Positions 33,717 to 43,092 of a stretch of 64,000 nt of DNA are shown here, piece after piece. The DNA comes from Arthrobacter sp. SLBN-100 (GTDB taxonomy: Bacteria; Actinomycetota; Actinomycetes; Actinomycetales; Micrococcaceae), in assembly GCF_006715305.1 (NCBI RefSeq), contig NZ_VFMY01000002.1, positions 124,001-188,000 on the forward strand, read 5' to 3'. Each line of letters starts with the position of its first letter. The first letter of the stretch is position 1. The notes below the pieces were generated by a model. It searched no databases. It saw nothing but the letters and a program-made list of their open reading frames with translations, and was not told where the DNA came from. Made by a program: the position numbers and the translations under genes.

Positions 33717-34499
33717 ATGAACTTCGAGAACATCAGGGTGCAGCGCGACGGTGCGCTCATGTGGCTCACATTGGACCGGCCGGACGAAGCCAATGCACTC
33801 AGCATCCCGCTGGCCGGGGAACTGGCAGCCGCGCTGGCCCTTGCCGAGTCCGAGCCGGATTGCCACGTCCTTATCCTGCAGGGTGCCGGCAGATACTTCT
33901 GCGCCGGCGGCGATGTGGCCGGGATGGCCGATTCTGAAGACAAGGGCGGGTACCTGCTGGATCTCGCCGGGGCAATGCATGAGGTGATCCTGGCAGTGGC
34001 CCGGTCCCGACTGGTGATAATCGCGGCAGTCCACGGACCTGCCGCAGGCGCAGGACTGGGGCTGGTGCTCAATGCCGACTTTGTCCTGGCAACTCCCGAA
34101 GCCATCTTCCTGAGCGCCTACGCCGGGGTGGGCCTGACACCGGACTGCGGGGTTTCGTACCTGCTCCCGCAGATGGTTGGCCCACGGCGTGCCGCCCAGA
34201 TGTGCCTGGGTGGCCGGGTGGCTACAGCCCGGGAAGCCGTCGAGTGGGGGCTGGCCGGCGAACTGGTCGAGACGTCCGAACTGCGCGAGCGGGCCCGGGA
34301 ACTGGGGGAGAGCCTGGCGGCCGGAGCGACGCAGACACTAGGCCCGACCAGACGGTTGCTGACCTCAGAACGCCTGTCGGCCTACGCAGACCATCTCGAG
34401 GACGAGCTGGGCACGATCTCCTCCCTCGGGTCCGACCCAGACACGATGCGGCGCATCGCCGCCTTCGCCGAACGAGGACGCGCCAAGAGCCGACTCTAG
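33717..34499 (+). CDS. Enoyl-CoA hydratase/isomerase family protein
   Basis: A 260-residue crotonase-fold protein with the oxyanion-hole motif YFCAGGDVAGMA and GPAAGAGLGLVLNADFVLAT. It would hydrate an enoyl-CoA upstream of the SDR or isomerise it. GAAAGAGG precedes ATG 33717, 27 bases after the SDR stop, so the two are co-transcribed. The active-site acids of classical hydratases are partly replaced (LSAYAGVGLTPDCGVSYLL keeps one candidate), so isomerase activity is possible. Confidence 0.88.
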   Translation: MNFENIRVQRDGALMWLTLDRPDEANALSIPLAGELAAALALAESEPDCHVLILQGAGRYFCAGGDVAGMADSEDKGGYLLDLAGAMHEVILAVARSRLVIIAAVHGPAAGAGLGLVLNADFVLATPEAIFLSAYAGVGLTPDCGVSYLLPQMVGPRRAAQMCLGGRVATAREAVEWGLAGELVETSELRERARELGESLAAGATQTLGPTRRLLTSERLSAYADHLEDELGTISSLGSDPDTMRRIAAFAERGRAKSRL

Positions 34500-34596
34500 A
34501 ACCGCCCGCATGGGCCGGGCTTCGCCCCGCACTGTGCTGGGCAACCGACGGGGCCGGCCCAAAATTTCCATGTGCCCGGGGATTAATTCGCGGAAG

Positions 34597-34634
34597 TACT
34601 AGGAGTCCCTAGTAATTACTAGGACTTCCTACTA
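34597..34634. promoter_or_regulatory. Tandem palindromic operator upstream of etfBA
   Basis: TACTAGG-AGTC-CCTAGTA (34597-34614) and TACTAGG-ACTT-CCTACTA (34617-34634), 20 bp apart, 52 bp before etfB. It is the closest to the consensus of the four tandem sites. Confidence 0.78.
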
Positions 34635-34685
34635 AAGTGGTCCTCGACGTTCCATTGAAAGTAGCCGCAGCAGGAGGAAAGTCCC

Positions 34686-35459
34686 GTGAAGATCATTGTT
34701 CTGGTGAAGCAGGTGCCCGACACCGAGGAAGAGCGCAAACTCGACGCCTCCACGGGCCGACTTGACCGCGCCGCGAGCGAGAGCGTTGCGGACGAGATTA
34801 ACGAGCGCGCCCTCGAGGTGGCGCTGCGCCATAAGGATTCGAACAAGGGCAGCGAGGTCGTAGTGCTGACCATGGGTCCTGCCTCCGCAACGCAGGCCCT
34901 GCGCAAGGCGCTGTCCATGGGGGCAGACTCGGCGGTGCACGTGGAGGATGACCGATTGGATGGCGCGGACATCGCTAGGACGGCGGCCGTCTTGGCCGCG
35001 GCCTTGCGGCGGACCGGCTTCGACCTGGTCGTGGCGGGTAACGAATCGACCGACGGGCGCGGCGGCGTGGTGCCAGCCATGGTGGCCGAGCACCTCGGGC
35101 TGCCGCTGCTTTCGTCGCTCAACTCCGTCGAGATCGGCCCGGCTTCCGTCACCGGCGAAGTCGGCATCGAGGACGGCTTGCTGGAGGTGAGCGCCGCGCT
35201 GCCGGCCATCGTGTCGGTGACCGAGCGGTCCGCCGAGGCCCGCTTCCCGAACTTCAAGGGCATCATGACCGCCAAGCGCAAGCCCCTGGCCAACCTGTCC
35301 CTAGCCGACCTGGACCTGGACCTGAGCGTGGCAGGCCGCACGTCAACCGTGCTCACTATATCCGAGCGACCGGCACGCACTGCCGGCAAGAAAATCGTCG
35401 ACGACGGAACCGCAGCCGGGGAGCTCGCCGAGTTCCTGGTCGCCGGCCGCCTGGTCTGA
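34686..35459 (+). CDS. etfB: Electron transfer flavoprotein beta subunit
   Basis: A 257-residue ETF beta with the opening KIIVLVKQVPDTEEERKLD, EINERALEVALR, TMGPASATQALRKALSMGAD and AGNESTDGRGGVVP. It binds AMP and, with EtfA, takes electrons from acyl-CoA dehydrogenases. AGGAGGAAAG before ATG 34686 is a strong ribosome site. It is the first gene after a tandem operator, followed by etfA and a membrane cytochrome b. The probable electron donor is the acyl-CoA dehydrogenase at 37575, under a sister operator. Confidence 0.94.
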   Translation: MKIIVLVKQVPDTEEERKLDASTGRLDRAASESVADEINERALEVALRHKDSNKGSEVVVLTMGPASATQALRKALSMGADSAVHVEDDRLDGADIARTAAVLAAALRRTGFDLVVAGNESTDGRGGVVPAMVAEHLGLPLLSSLNSVEIGPASVTGEVGIEDGLLEVSAALPAIVSVTERSAEARFPNFKGIMTAKRKPLANLSLADLDLDLSVAGRTSTVLTISERPARTAGKKIVDDGTAAGELAEFLVAGRLV

Positions 35460-35474
35460 TCCGAGGAGACTGAC

Positions 35475-36446
35475 ATGACCAACGTACTGGCACTGATTGA
35501 AATCTCGCCCGCTGGCGCCATTGCCACCAGCGCTCCGGCTCTGATTGCCGCGGCCGCGAAACTCGGCACCCCCGTGGCCGTCGTGGCCACACAGCCAGGC
35601 GAGGGCGCCGCCTTGGTGGAGCAGCTCGGGGCTCTCGGCGCGCAGCAGGTATATCTCGCGGAGAGTGCACAGGTGGGCCTGCTGCTGGCGGTAGCCCAGG
35701 TCGAGGCGCTCACGTCCGCGGCCCGGGCGCTGGAACCCTCCGCCGTCATCGTGGCGAACTCGGTCGAAAGCCGCGAAGCCGCGGCCCGGTTCGCGGTCCG
35801 CACCGGCGCCGGGCTGCTGGCCGACGTCCTGGACGTCCGCGCCGAGGACGGGACCGCAGTCGGCGTCCACTCGGTCTTCGGCGGCGCCTACACCGTTGAA
35901 GCGACGGTGCAGTCCGGCCCGGCAGTCATTACCCTGCGCCAGGGTGCCTTGGATGAGCGCGCCGCCGCGGCAACCCCGTCGGTCACGACGGTCGCGCTGG
36001 ACATTCAATCCGGCAACTCCGCCAGGATCAACACAATGCACCCCGCCGGTTCTGACTCGGGGCGCCCGGCGCTGCGCGGGGCGGTCACTGTGGTCTCCGG
36101 CGGACGCGGCCTGGGCTCCAAAGAGAACTTCGTCCTCGTCGAACAGCTCGCCGACGCGCTCGGCGCCGCCGTCGGCGCCTCCCGGGCCGCCGTGGACGCC
36201 GGCTACATCGAACAAAGCTCCCAGGTCGGGCAGACCGGCATCACCGTGTCCCCGCAACTGTACGTCGCGCTGGGGATCTCCGGGGCCATCCAGCACCGAG
36301 CCGGGATGCAGACCGCCAAGACCATTGTGGCCATTAATAAGGACGAGGACGCCCCCATCTTCGACGTTGCCGACTTCGGCATTGTGGGCGACGTGTTCAC
36401 CGTAGTTCCGCAGCTGATCGAAGCCATCCAGGCCCGCTCCAACTAG
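35475..36446 (+). CDS. etfA: Electron transfer flavoprotein alpha subunit
   Basis: A 323-residue ETF alpha. The C-terminal FAD domain is clear: [54 protein letters not shown] and [21 protein letters not shown]. The N-terminal domain is the usual beta-like fold. It forms the heterodimer with EtfB, 15 bases upstream, and passes electrons to a membrane quinone reductase. The following cytochrome b gene could be that acceptor or part of it. Confidence 0.95.
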   Translation: MTNVLALIEISPAGAIATSAPALIAAAAKLGTPVAVVATQPGEGAALVEQLGALGAQQVYLAESAQVGLLLAVAQVEALTSAARALEPSAVIVANSVESREAAARFAVRTGAGLLADVLDVRAEDGTAVGVHSVFGGAYTVEATVQSGPAVITLRQGALDERAAAATPSVTTVALDIQSGNSARINTMHPAGSDSGRPALRGAVTVVSGGRGLGSKENFVLVEQLADALGAAVGASRAAVDAGYIEQSSQVGQTGITVSPQLYVALGISGAIQHRAGMQTAKTIVAINKDEDAPIFDVADFGIVGDVFTVVPQLIEAIQARSN

Positions 36447-36522
36447 CCGTTGCGGGCCGGTCTGCCCGTCGGCCGGGACAGCAGTTGGGGCCGCTTACCG
36501 CCTCAGGAAAGGACCGCTCGTC

Positions 36523-37458
36523 ATGTCGACGACTACAAGCAAGACGTCAATGCGTCCCGGGAACAAGTGGGCCCGGCTGGCCGTGGCGATCACCATAGCC
36601 GTCGTGGCGTTGGCTGTTGTCGTGCTCTTCGCCCAATGGATGCGAACACTCCCTGCCGTCCAGGACTTCCTGGCCACCTACCCGGGACAGGTCGAACTGC
36701 CCGAGACGGCGCCGGTGGGCCTGCCGGCCTGGCTGGGCTGGCAGCACTTCCTCAACGCCTTCTTCCTCGTGCTGATCATCCGTTCCGGGTGGTTGGTGCG
36801 CACCACTGCCAGGCCCAAGGAACACTGGACCCGGAACAACACCGGGCTGATCAAGACCAAGGGGAAGCCGGCCAAGATCAGCCTGAACCTCTGGTTCCAC
36901 CTAACCCTGGACGCTCTGTGGGTGCTCAACGGGATCATCTTTATCATCCTGCTGCTGGCCACCGGGCAGTGGATGCGGATCGCTCCGACCAGCTGGAACG
37001 TAGTACCCAACGCCCTGTCCGCGGCCCTCCAGTACGCCTCGCTGAACTGGCCCGCCGAAAACGGTTGGGTCAACTACAACTCGCTGCAGGTGCTGGCCTA
37101 CTTCTCCATCGTCTTCCTTGCCGCACCGCTGGCCCTGGCCACCGGCCTGCGGATGAGTGGGGCATGGCCGAAGAACGCCACAACGCTGAACCGGATCTAT
37201 CCGGTCGAGGCGGCCCGGGCAATTCACTTCCCGGTCATGCTGTATTTCGTAGGTTTCGTTGTTGTGCATGTGGTGCTCGTGTTCACCACCGGCGCACTGC
37301 ACAATCTAAACCACATGTATGCCTCCAGCGACGCCGGCGGTTGGGCAGGGTTCTGGATCTTTGCCGCGTCACTGGCAGTCATGGTCGCCGCCTGGTTCCT
37401 GGCCCGGCCCCTGTTCCTGCGGCCGCTGGCCTCCCTTACGGGCAAAGTCAGCAAGTAA
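36523..37458 (+). CDS. Cytochrome b561-like multi-pass membrane protein
   Basis: A 311-residue integral membrane protein with about six hydrophobic helices (around residues 18-40, 68-92, 122-150, 195-217, 240-264 and 282-303). Histidines lie in or near helices (WQHFLNAF, NLWFHLTLDALW, ARAIHFPVML, VVVHVVLVF), as needed for b-type haem in the cytochrome b561 / formate dehydrogenase gamma / Ni-hydrogenase cytochrome b group. AGGAAAGGA precedes ATG 36523. It directly follows etfBA, so it may carry electrons from ETF towards menaquinone (inference). No separate ETF:quinone oxidoreductase gene is visible. Confidence 0.8.
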   Translation: MSTTTSKTSMRPGNKWARLAVAITIAVVALAVVVLFAQWMRTLPAVQDFLATYPGQVELPETAPVGLPAWLGWQHFLNAFFLVLIIRSGWLVRTTARPKEHWTRNNTGLIKTKGKPAKISLNLWFHLTLDALWVLNGIIFIILLLATGQWMRIAPTSWNVVPNALSAALQYASLNWPAENGWVNYNSLQVLAYFSIVFLAAPLALATGLRMSGAWPKNATTLNRIYPVEAARAIHFPVMLYFVGFVVVHVVLVFTTGALHNLNHMYASSDAGGWAGFWIFAASLAVMVAAWFLARPLFLRPLASLTGKVSK

Positions 37459-37499
37459 CCACAGAAATGCGGCGGGTTCTTAGTATGACATCAAAAATA

Positions 37500-37537
37500 T
37501 ACTAGGGACCCCTAGTAATTACTTGGATGTCCTACTA
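37500..37537. promoter_or_regulatory. Tandem palindromic operator upstream of acyl-CoA dehydrogenase operon
   Basis: TACTAGG-GACC-CCTAGTA (37500-37517) and TACTTGG-ATGT-CCTACTA (37520-37537), 20 bp apart, only 38 bp before ATG 37575. TACTATATT at the right end could be a -10 element, so a bound repressor would block the promoter (inference). Confidence 0.77.
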
Positions 37538-37574
37538 TATTGAAGTTTAAATCCACATTTTCGACGGGACTGGA

Positions 37575-38711
37575 ATGTTTGAACTTAACGAGGACCAGCA
37601 GTTGCTGGTCCACATGGTGCGGGACTTTGCCAACGAGGCCTTGGCACCCAACGCCTCAAAGTGGGACGAGACCAAACACTTTCCGGTGGACGTGCTGGCC
37701 GAGGCCGGCGCCCTGGGCATGGGCGGCATTTACGTCCGGGAGGAGTTCGGCGGCTCCGGACTTACACGCAGTGATGCGGTGCTGATCTTTGAGGAGCTGG
37801 CCAAGGCGGATCCGACGATTGCCGCTTACATCTCCATCCACAACATGGTGGTGTGGATGATCGACTCGTTCGGCAACGATGAGCAGCGTGCACAGTGGGT
37901 CCCGCAGCTGGCCTCCATGGAGGCGCTGGGCAGCTACTGCCTCACGGAGCCGGGCGCCGGCTCCGACGCTGCTGCTTTGAGCACCAAGGCGGTGCGCGAC
38001 GGCGACGACTACGTGCTTAACGGTGTCAAACAGTTCATCTCCGGCGCCGGCTCGTCGAGCTACTACATCGTGATGGCCCGCACCGCCGATACCGGCAACC
38101 GCGGCATTACCGCCATCGTGGTCCCCGCCGATGCGCCTGGCCTGTCGTTCGGCGCGAACGAGAAAAAGATGGGGTGGAACGCACAGCCAACCCGGCAGGT
38201 GGTCCTCGAGAACGTGCGGGTCCCGGTGGCCAACCGTCTCGGTGAGGAAGGCAGCGGTTTTGGTATCGCGATGAAAGGACTCAATGGCGGCCGGATCAAC
38301 ATGGGGGCGTGCTCCCTGGGCGGCGGCCAGACCGCGCTGGATAAATCCGTGGCCTACCTCAAGGAACGCCGAGCCTTCGGCGGCCCACTGATCAACCAGC
38401 AATCACTGCTCTTCCAAATCGCTGACATGGAAACTGAGCTCGTGACCGCGCGGACGCTGCTCTGGCGGGCAGCGGACGCGCTGGACCGCGGGGCACCTGA
38501 TGCTGTGAAGCTTTGCGCCATGGCCAAGCAAGTTGCCACGGACGCGGGGTTCAATGTCGCCAACAGTGCCATTCAGCTCCACGGCGGCTACGGCTACCTG
38601 TCCGAATACGGGGTGGAGAAAATCGCCCGGGATTTGCGCGTCCATCAGATCCTCGAAGGCAGCAATGAGATCATGCGCATGGTCGTTGGCCGGATAGTGG
38701 CAGGGGCCTAG
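37575..38711 (+). CDS. Acyl-CoA dehydrogenase, isobutyryl-CoA dehydrogenase-like
   Basis: A 378-residue acyl-CoA dehydrogenase with CLTEPGAGSDAAAL (FAD/substrate), KQFISGAGSSSYYIVMA, QLHGGYGYLSEYGVEKIARD and the catalytic Glu in HQILEGSNEIMRM, the late position used by short/branched-chain enzymes. Neighbours encode HIB-CoA hydrolase and HIB dehydrogenase, which makes isobutyryl-CoA the best substrate guess. It is first in a run of seven closely spaced genes to 45173 behind the tandem operator. Electrons would go to the ETF encoded just upstream. Confidence 0.92.
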   Translation: MFELNEDQQLLVHMVRDFANEALAPNASKWDETKHFPVDVLAEAGALGMGGIYVREEFGGSGLTRSDAVLIFEELAKADPTIAAYISIHNMVVWMIDSFGNDEQRAQWVPQLASMEALGSYCLTEPGAGSDAAALSTKAVRDGDDYVLNGVKQFISGAGSSSYYIVMARTADTGNRGITAIVVPADAPGLSFGANEKKMGWNAQPTRQVVLENVRVPVANRLGEEGSGFGIAMKGLNGGRINMGACSLGGGQTALDKSVAYLKERRAFGGPLINQQSLLFQIADMETELVTARTLLWRAADALDRGAPDAVKLCAMAKQVATDAGFNVANSAIQLHGGYGYLSEYGVEKIARDLRVHQILEGSNEIMRMVVGRIVAGA

Positions 38712-38713
38712 GC

Positions 38714-39778
38714 ATGGACAACGACGAGGTTCTGCTGCGCCGGGACGGCCACCTGGGACACATCATCCTCAACCGGCCCCAGGCGATCAACGCCCTCACG
38801 CACGCCATGGTCACCCGAATTGCCGAAGCCCTGGACGAGTGGGAGCACAACGACAGTGTCGCCACGGTCCTGCTGACCGGCACGGGGGAGCGCGGGCTAT
38901 GCGCCGGCGGAGACATTGTGGCGATCCACCGGGACGCGGTGAACCACGGGACCGCCACCGAGCGGTTCTGGGCCGACGAATACAGGCTTAACGCCCGAAT
39001 CGCTAACTACCCTAAACCATATGTCGCCATGATGGATGGTTTGGTGCTCGGCGGCGGCGTCGGGGTCTCAGCCCACGGCTCGCTGCGCGTAGTGACCGAG
39101 CGGACCAAGGTAGGAATGCCGGAAACCGGGATCGGTTTCGTCCCCGACGTCGGCGGCACCCACCTGCTCTCTAGGGCACCGGGGGAACTGGGCACGCATG
39201 TGGCCCTGACGGCCGGCACATTCTCCGGCGCCGATGCCATCGCGATGGGTTTTGCCGACCATTTTGTGGACAGCAGCGCACTCCCTGATCTGACTAAGGC
39301 GTTGGCTTGGGAGGACGCTGCGGAAGCTGTCAGGTCTTTCGCCCGGGACTACTTCCCGCCGGCGGCCCTGGCTTCCGAGCGGTCCTGGATCGACGCTTGC
39401 TACGCCCTCGACACCGTCGAGGAGATCCTGTCAGCCCTGCAGGGCTCCAAGATTCCCGCTGCGCAGGCTGCCGCAGACAGCATTCTGGCGAAGTCACCCA
39501 CAGCGCTGAAGCTGACGCTCGAATCCCTTCGACGCGCCCGGACTTCGGGAAGCCTGGCGGGAACCCTGGAGCAGGAGTACCGGGTCTCGCTGCACTGTTT
39601 CGCCGCGCCCGATTTGGCCGAGGGAATCAGGGCCCAGGTGATCGGCAAGGACCGGCGCCCGCAATGGTCTCCGGCCACCCTGGAGGCCCTATCGGCCGCC
39701 GACGTCGCCCGCTACTTCGCCGACTTGGGACCCCGGGAACTGCGCCTTACCACCGCGGCTTCCGGCCAGACCCCCTAA
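38714..39778 (+). CDS. 3-hydroxyisobutyryl-CoA hydrolase (crotonase family)
   Basis: A 354-residue crotonase-fold protein, longer than ordinary hydratases (about 260) as expected of HIBCH. It has [36 protein letters not shown], the acid-containing [20 protein letters not shown] and a C-terminal extension with [16 protein letters not shown]. It releases 3-hydroxyisobutyrate from its CoA ester. It starts 2 bases after the acyl-CoA dehydrogenase and feeds the dehydrogenase encoded next. Confidence 0.9.
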   Translation: MDNDEVLLRRDGHLGHIILNRPQAINALTHAMVTRIAEALDEWEHNDSVATVLLTGTGERGLCAGGDIVAIHRDAVNHGTATERFWADEYRLNARIANYPKPYVAMMDGLVLGGGVGVSAHGSLRVVTERTKVGMPETGIGFVPDVGGTHLLSRAPGELGTHVALTAGTFSGADAIAMGFADHFVDSSALPDLTKALAWEDAAEAVRSFARDYFPPAALASERSWIDACYALDTVEEILSALQGSKIPAAQAAADSILAKSPTALKLTLESLRRARTSGSLAGTLEQEYRVSLHCFAAPDLAEGIRAQVIGKDRRPQWSPATLEALSAADVARYFADLGPRELRLTTAASGQTP

Positions 39779-39838
39779 ACGCCACCACACACGAGTCATA
39801 CCTGCGCAACGAAACCGCGCAACGAGAAGGAGCTTTTC

Positions 39839-40750
39839 ATGGGAAAGAAGATAGCTTTCATTGGCCTGGGCCACATGGGCGGCCCGATGGCGGCGAACCT
39901 GGTCAAAGCCGGGCACCAGGTGTCCGGATTCGACCTGGCACCCGAGGCTCTGGACCAGGCCCGCACCGCCGGCATCGAGGTCGCCGAATCTGCCGCCGCG
40001 GCCGCTGCCGGCGCCGACGTCGTCATCACCATGCTCCCGGCGGGACGCCACGTGCTTGGCGCCTACCAGGGCGAGGATGGACTGCTGGCCGTTGCCGCAC
40101 CGGGAACCATGTTCCTGGAATGCTCCACCATTGCGGTCGAGGACGCGCGCGCCGCCCACGAACTGGCGGTCGGGGCCGGGCACCGTGCCCTGGACGCCCC
40201 CGTGTCCGGCGGCGTGACCGGGGCCGTGAACGGCACGCTGACCTTCATGGTAGGAGGCAGGGCCGAAGACTTCGCGGAGGCCGAGCCGATCCTGGCCGCC
40301 ATGGGCCAACGGATCGTGCACTGCGGTGGACCCGGCGCCGGGCAAGCCGCGAAGGTCTGCAACAACATGATCCTCGGCGTGTCGATGATCGCAGTGTCGG
40401 AGGCCTTCGTCCTGGGCGAGAAGCTGGGCCTCTCCAACGAAGCCCTGTTCGACGTCGCCTCGGCCGCCTCAGGCCAATGCTGGGCCCTGACCACCAACTG
40501 CCCGGTCCCCGGACCGGTTCCGGCCAGTCCCGCGAACCGCGATTACCAGCCCGGCTTCGCCGGGGCGCTGATGGCCAAGGACCTGGGCCTGGCCGCGCAG
40601 GCCCTCGCATCAACAGGCGTCCAGGCCCGGCTCGGTTCCCTGGCCGAGGAGATCTACCGGCAATTCGCCGAGGGCGAGGGTGCGGTCCAGGACTTCTCCG
40701 CCATCATCAACGAAATCCGGGCCAACTCAAGCGTGGAGGCACTGGCATGA
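39839..40750 (+). CDS. mmsB: 3-hydroxyisobutyrate dehydrogenase
   Basis: A 303-residue beta-hydroxyacid dehydrogenase: [21 protein letters not shown] (20 residues of the NAD site and signature begin here), [16 protein letters not shown] as the substrate-binding motif, and the catalytic Lys in [13 protein letters not shown]. It oxidises 3-hydroxyisobutyrate to methylmalonate semialdehyde. GAGAAGGAG lies before ATG 39839. The stop overlaps the next start (ATGA). No typical methylmalonate-semialdehyde dehydrogenase is seen in the window. Confidence 0.93.
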   Translation: MGKKIAFIGLGHMGGPMAANLVKAGHQVSGFDLAPEALDQARTAGIEVAESAAAAAAGADVVITMLPAGRHVLGAYQGEDGLLAVAAPGTMFLECSTIAVEDARAAHELAVGAGHRALDAPVSGGVTGAVNGTLTFMVGGRAEDFAEAEPILAAMGQRIVHCGGPGAGQAAKVCNNMILGVSMIAVSEAFVLGEKLGLSNEALFDVASAASGQCWALTTNCPVPGPVPASPANRDYQPGFAGALMAKDLGLAAQALASTGVQARLGSLAEEIYRQFAEGEGAVQDFSAIINEIRANSSVEALA

Positions 40751-41523
40751 GCGACTACCAGACCATCCTGGTCAAACAGCACGGACGCGTCGGCATCATC
40801 ACGCTCAACCGTCCCGAGGCGCTGAACGCCCTCAACGTCCAGCTCTGTAACGAGGTACTCGCCGCAGCCCGCGACTTCGATACGGACCCGGAGATCGGGG
40901 CCATCATCATCACCGGTTCTGACCGGGCCTTCGCCGCCGGCGCGGACATCAAGGAAATGGCACCCCGAAGCTACATGGACATGTACACCCAGAACTGGTT
41001 TGCCGGCTGGGATGACCTGGCCAGGGTCCGCACACCAATGATCGCCGCCGTCGCCGGCCATGCCCTCGGCGGAGGCTGCGAGCTGGCCATGATTTGTGAC
41101 TTCATCATCGCCGCGGACAACGCCAAATTCGGGCAGCCCGAAATCAAGCTCGGCGTGATCCCGGGCATGGGCGGCTCTCAGCGGCTGACCCGGGCCATCG
41201 GAAAGTCCAAGGCCATGGAAATGGTGCTCACGGGCCGGACCATGGGCGCAGATGAAGCAGAACGCGCCGGTCTGGTCGCCCGGGTCGTCCCCGCCGCCTC
41301 GCTGATGGAGGACGCACTCGCCACAGCTGCGACCATCGCGGGCATGTCCAAACCCATCGCCCTGCTGGCCAAGGAAGCCGTCAACGCCGCCCACGAAATG
41401 TCATTGGCCGACGGCGTGCAGTTCGAGCGCCGACTGAACCACTCCTGCTGGGCCACTGAGGACCAGAAGGAAGGCATGGCAGCATTCATCGAGAAGCGCG
41501 CCCCGGAATTCACCCACCGCTGA
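40747..41523 (+). CDS. Enoyl-CoA hydratase
   Basis: A 258-residue hydratase of the short-chain (crotonase) type: [42 protein letters not shown] with the first catalytic Glu, and [20 protein letters not shown] with the second. Both Glu are present, so true hydratase activity is expected, probably methacrylyl-CoA to 3-hydroxyisobutyryl-CoA in this operon. ATG 40747 overlaps the mmsB stop. A much longer open frame in the same register reaches back to 39307 but runs through two other genes and is not coding. Confidence 0.93.
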   Translation: MSDYQTILVKQHGRVGIITLNRPEALNALNVQLCNEVLAAARDFDTDPEIGAIIITGSDRAFAAGADIKEMAPRSYMDMYTQNWFAGWDDLARVRTPMIAAVAGHALGGGCELAMICDFIIAADNAKFGQPEIKLGVIPGMGGSQRLTRAIGKSKAMEMVLTGRTMGADEAERAGLVARVVPAASLMEDALATAATIAGMSKPIALLAKEAVNAAHEMSLADGVQFERRLNHSCWATEDQKEGMAAFIEKRAPEFTHR

Positions 41524-41590
41524 CCCCTGCCGCTGACACTCCGCACTCCGGCCCCGGTCGGCGGCCCACCATCCTGAAAGACGAGAAGCC

Positions 41591-43090
41591 ATGACCGAAG
41601 TAAGTGTTGACCCCCGGACCGGTGCCATCCTGGGCGGATTTGAACAACTGATGTGGATCGACGGCGAACGAACGGAGGCGCGCACTGGCGAGTGGCGCGA
41701 GGTGAAGAACCCCGCCGTCCGCGAACAGGTGATCGCCCGGGTGCCCTCCGCCGGAGCAGACGACGTCGACCGCGCCGTCGCCGCCGCACGGCGCGCCTTC
41801 CCGGGCTGGCGCTCAGTGCACTTCACCGAACGCGCCCGGGCGCTGGCGAAAATCGCGGACGACATCGAGGAACGGGCTGAGGACTTCGCCAGGCTGACCG
41901 CCCTGGACACGGGCAACGCCCTGCGCACCCAGGCCCGCCCCGAGGTCAACACCCTGGTGGCGCTGTTCCGCTACTTCGCCGGCGTCGCCGGCGAAGTCAA
42001 AGGCACCACGCTCCCGGCCGGGGACAACCAGCTGCAGTACACCCGGCTGGAACCGCTCGGCGTCGTCGCATGCATCCTGCCCTGGAACTCACCTTTGATG
42101 ATCGCCGGATTCAAGGTCCCTGCCGCGCTTGCCGCCGGCAACACCGTCATCCTCAAGGCCGCCGATGATGCGCCGCTGACCATCCTGCTGCTGGCCGAAA
42201 TCTGCAACCGCTATCTCCCCGCCGGCGTCCTGAACGTACTGACCGGCCGCGGCAGCGTGATCGGCCAGGCACTGTCCACCCACCCCGGAGTCGACAAAGT
42301 CTCCTTCACCGGCTCCACCGAAGTGGGCCGCGGCGTAGCGCGCCAGGCCAGTGAACGGCTGGCCCACGTGTCCCTCGAACTCGGTGGCAAGAACCCCTCC
42401 ATCGTGTTCCCCGACGCCGTGGATGACGACCTGATAGACGGGCTGCTGGCCGCGTCACGGTTCACCCGGCAGGGCCAGAGCTGCACCGCCGGATCCCGTT
42501 TGTTCCTGCACGAGGACATCTACGACGAAGTACTCGAACGCCTCGTCACCAAGCTCGGCGCGCTCAAAGTCGGCGACCCCCTCGATGAGGCCACCGACAT
42601 GGGCGCCATCATCAACGCCAACCAACACCGCCAGATCAGCGCCTACCTGGACGAAGGCAGGTCCAACAAGGACCTGACCATTGCCCTCGGCGGGCACGCC
42701 CCTACCGAAGGGCCGCTGACGGATGGCTACTACCACCTGCCGACCGTCTTTGGAGGTGTCCGGAACGACTTCCGGCTGGCGCAGGAAGAAATCTTCGGCC
42801 CGGTTCTGGCAGCCATCCGCTGGAAAGACGTCGACGAGGTCGTGGCCATGGCCAACGACTCGCACTTCGGTTTGGCCGCTTACGTGTGGAGCCGCAACCT
42901 GGACAACGCCCTGAACACTGCGCACCGCGTCGAAGCAGGCTGGGTCCAGGTGAACCAGGGCGGGGGCCAGCTGGTGGGCCAGTCCTATGGCGGGTACAAG
43001 CAAAGCGGCATTGGCCGCGAGGTCTCCCTGGAGGGCATGCTGGCCGGGTTTACCCAGACCAAGCAAATCAACGTCAAGCTGAGGGGCTGA
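41591..43090 (+). CDS. NAD(P)-dependent aldehyde dehydrogenase
   Basis: A 499-residue aldehyde dehydrogenase with ILPWNSPLMIAGFKV, FTGSTEVGRGVA, the general-base Glu in LELGGKNPS and the catalytic Cys in RQGQSCTAGSR. The presence of that Glu and the absence of the methylmalonate-semialdehyde dehydrogenase pattern argue against MmsA; the sequence is nearer the broad betaine-/aromatic-aldehyde type. It might oxidise an aldehyde cleaved from the substrate, or methylmalonate or isobutyr- aldehyde. A 67-base gap separates it from the hydratase. Confidence 0.9.
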   Translation: MTEVSVDPRTGAILGGFEQLMWIDGERTEARTGEWREVKNPAVREQVIARVPSAGADDVDRAVAAARRAFPGWRSVHFTERARALAKIADDIEERAEDFARLTALDTGNALRTQARPEVNTLVALFRYFAGVAGEVKGTTLPAGDNQLQYTRLEPLGVVACILPWNSPLMIAGFKVPAALAAGNTVILKAADDAPLTILLLAEICNRYLPAGVLNVLTGRGSVIGQALSTHPGVDKVSFTGSTEVGRGVARQASERLAHVSLELGGKNPSIVFPDAVDDDLIDGLLAASRFTRQGQSCTAGSRLFLHEDIYDEVLERLVTKLGALKVGDPLDEATDMGAIINANQHRQISAYLDEGRSNKDLTIALGGHAPTEGPLTDGYYHLPTVFGGVRNDFRLAQEEIFGPVLAAIRWKDVDEVVAMANDSHFGLAAYVWSRNLDNALNTAHRVEAGWVQVNQGGGQLVGQSYGGYKQSGIGREVSLEGMLAGFTQTKQINVKLRG

Positions 43091-43092
43091 CC

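Noticed and set aside
36450..37505. A 351-codon frame overlapping the cytochrome b gene
   Set aside because: Arg/Gly-rich out-of-frame translation; the neighbouring frame gives six clean membrane helices.
39307..41523. A 738-codon open frame on the plus strand
   Set aside because: Only its last 258 codons (from 40747) have enoyl-CoA hydratase sequence. The earlier part runs out of frame through the HIB-CoA hydrolase and mmsB genes and is low-complexity Arg/Gly-rich.
41591..43090. Aldehyde dehydrogenase as methylmalonate-semialdehyde dehydrogenase (mmsA)
   Set aside because: It retains the general-base Glu in LELGGKNPS and GQSCTAG around the Cys, unlike the CoA-acylating MmsA pattern; the neighbouring mmsB alone does not justify the name.
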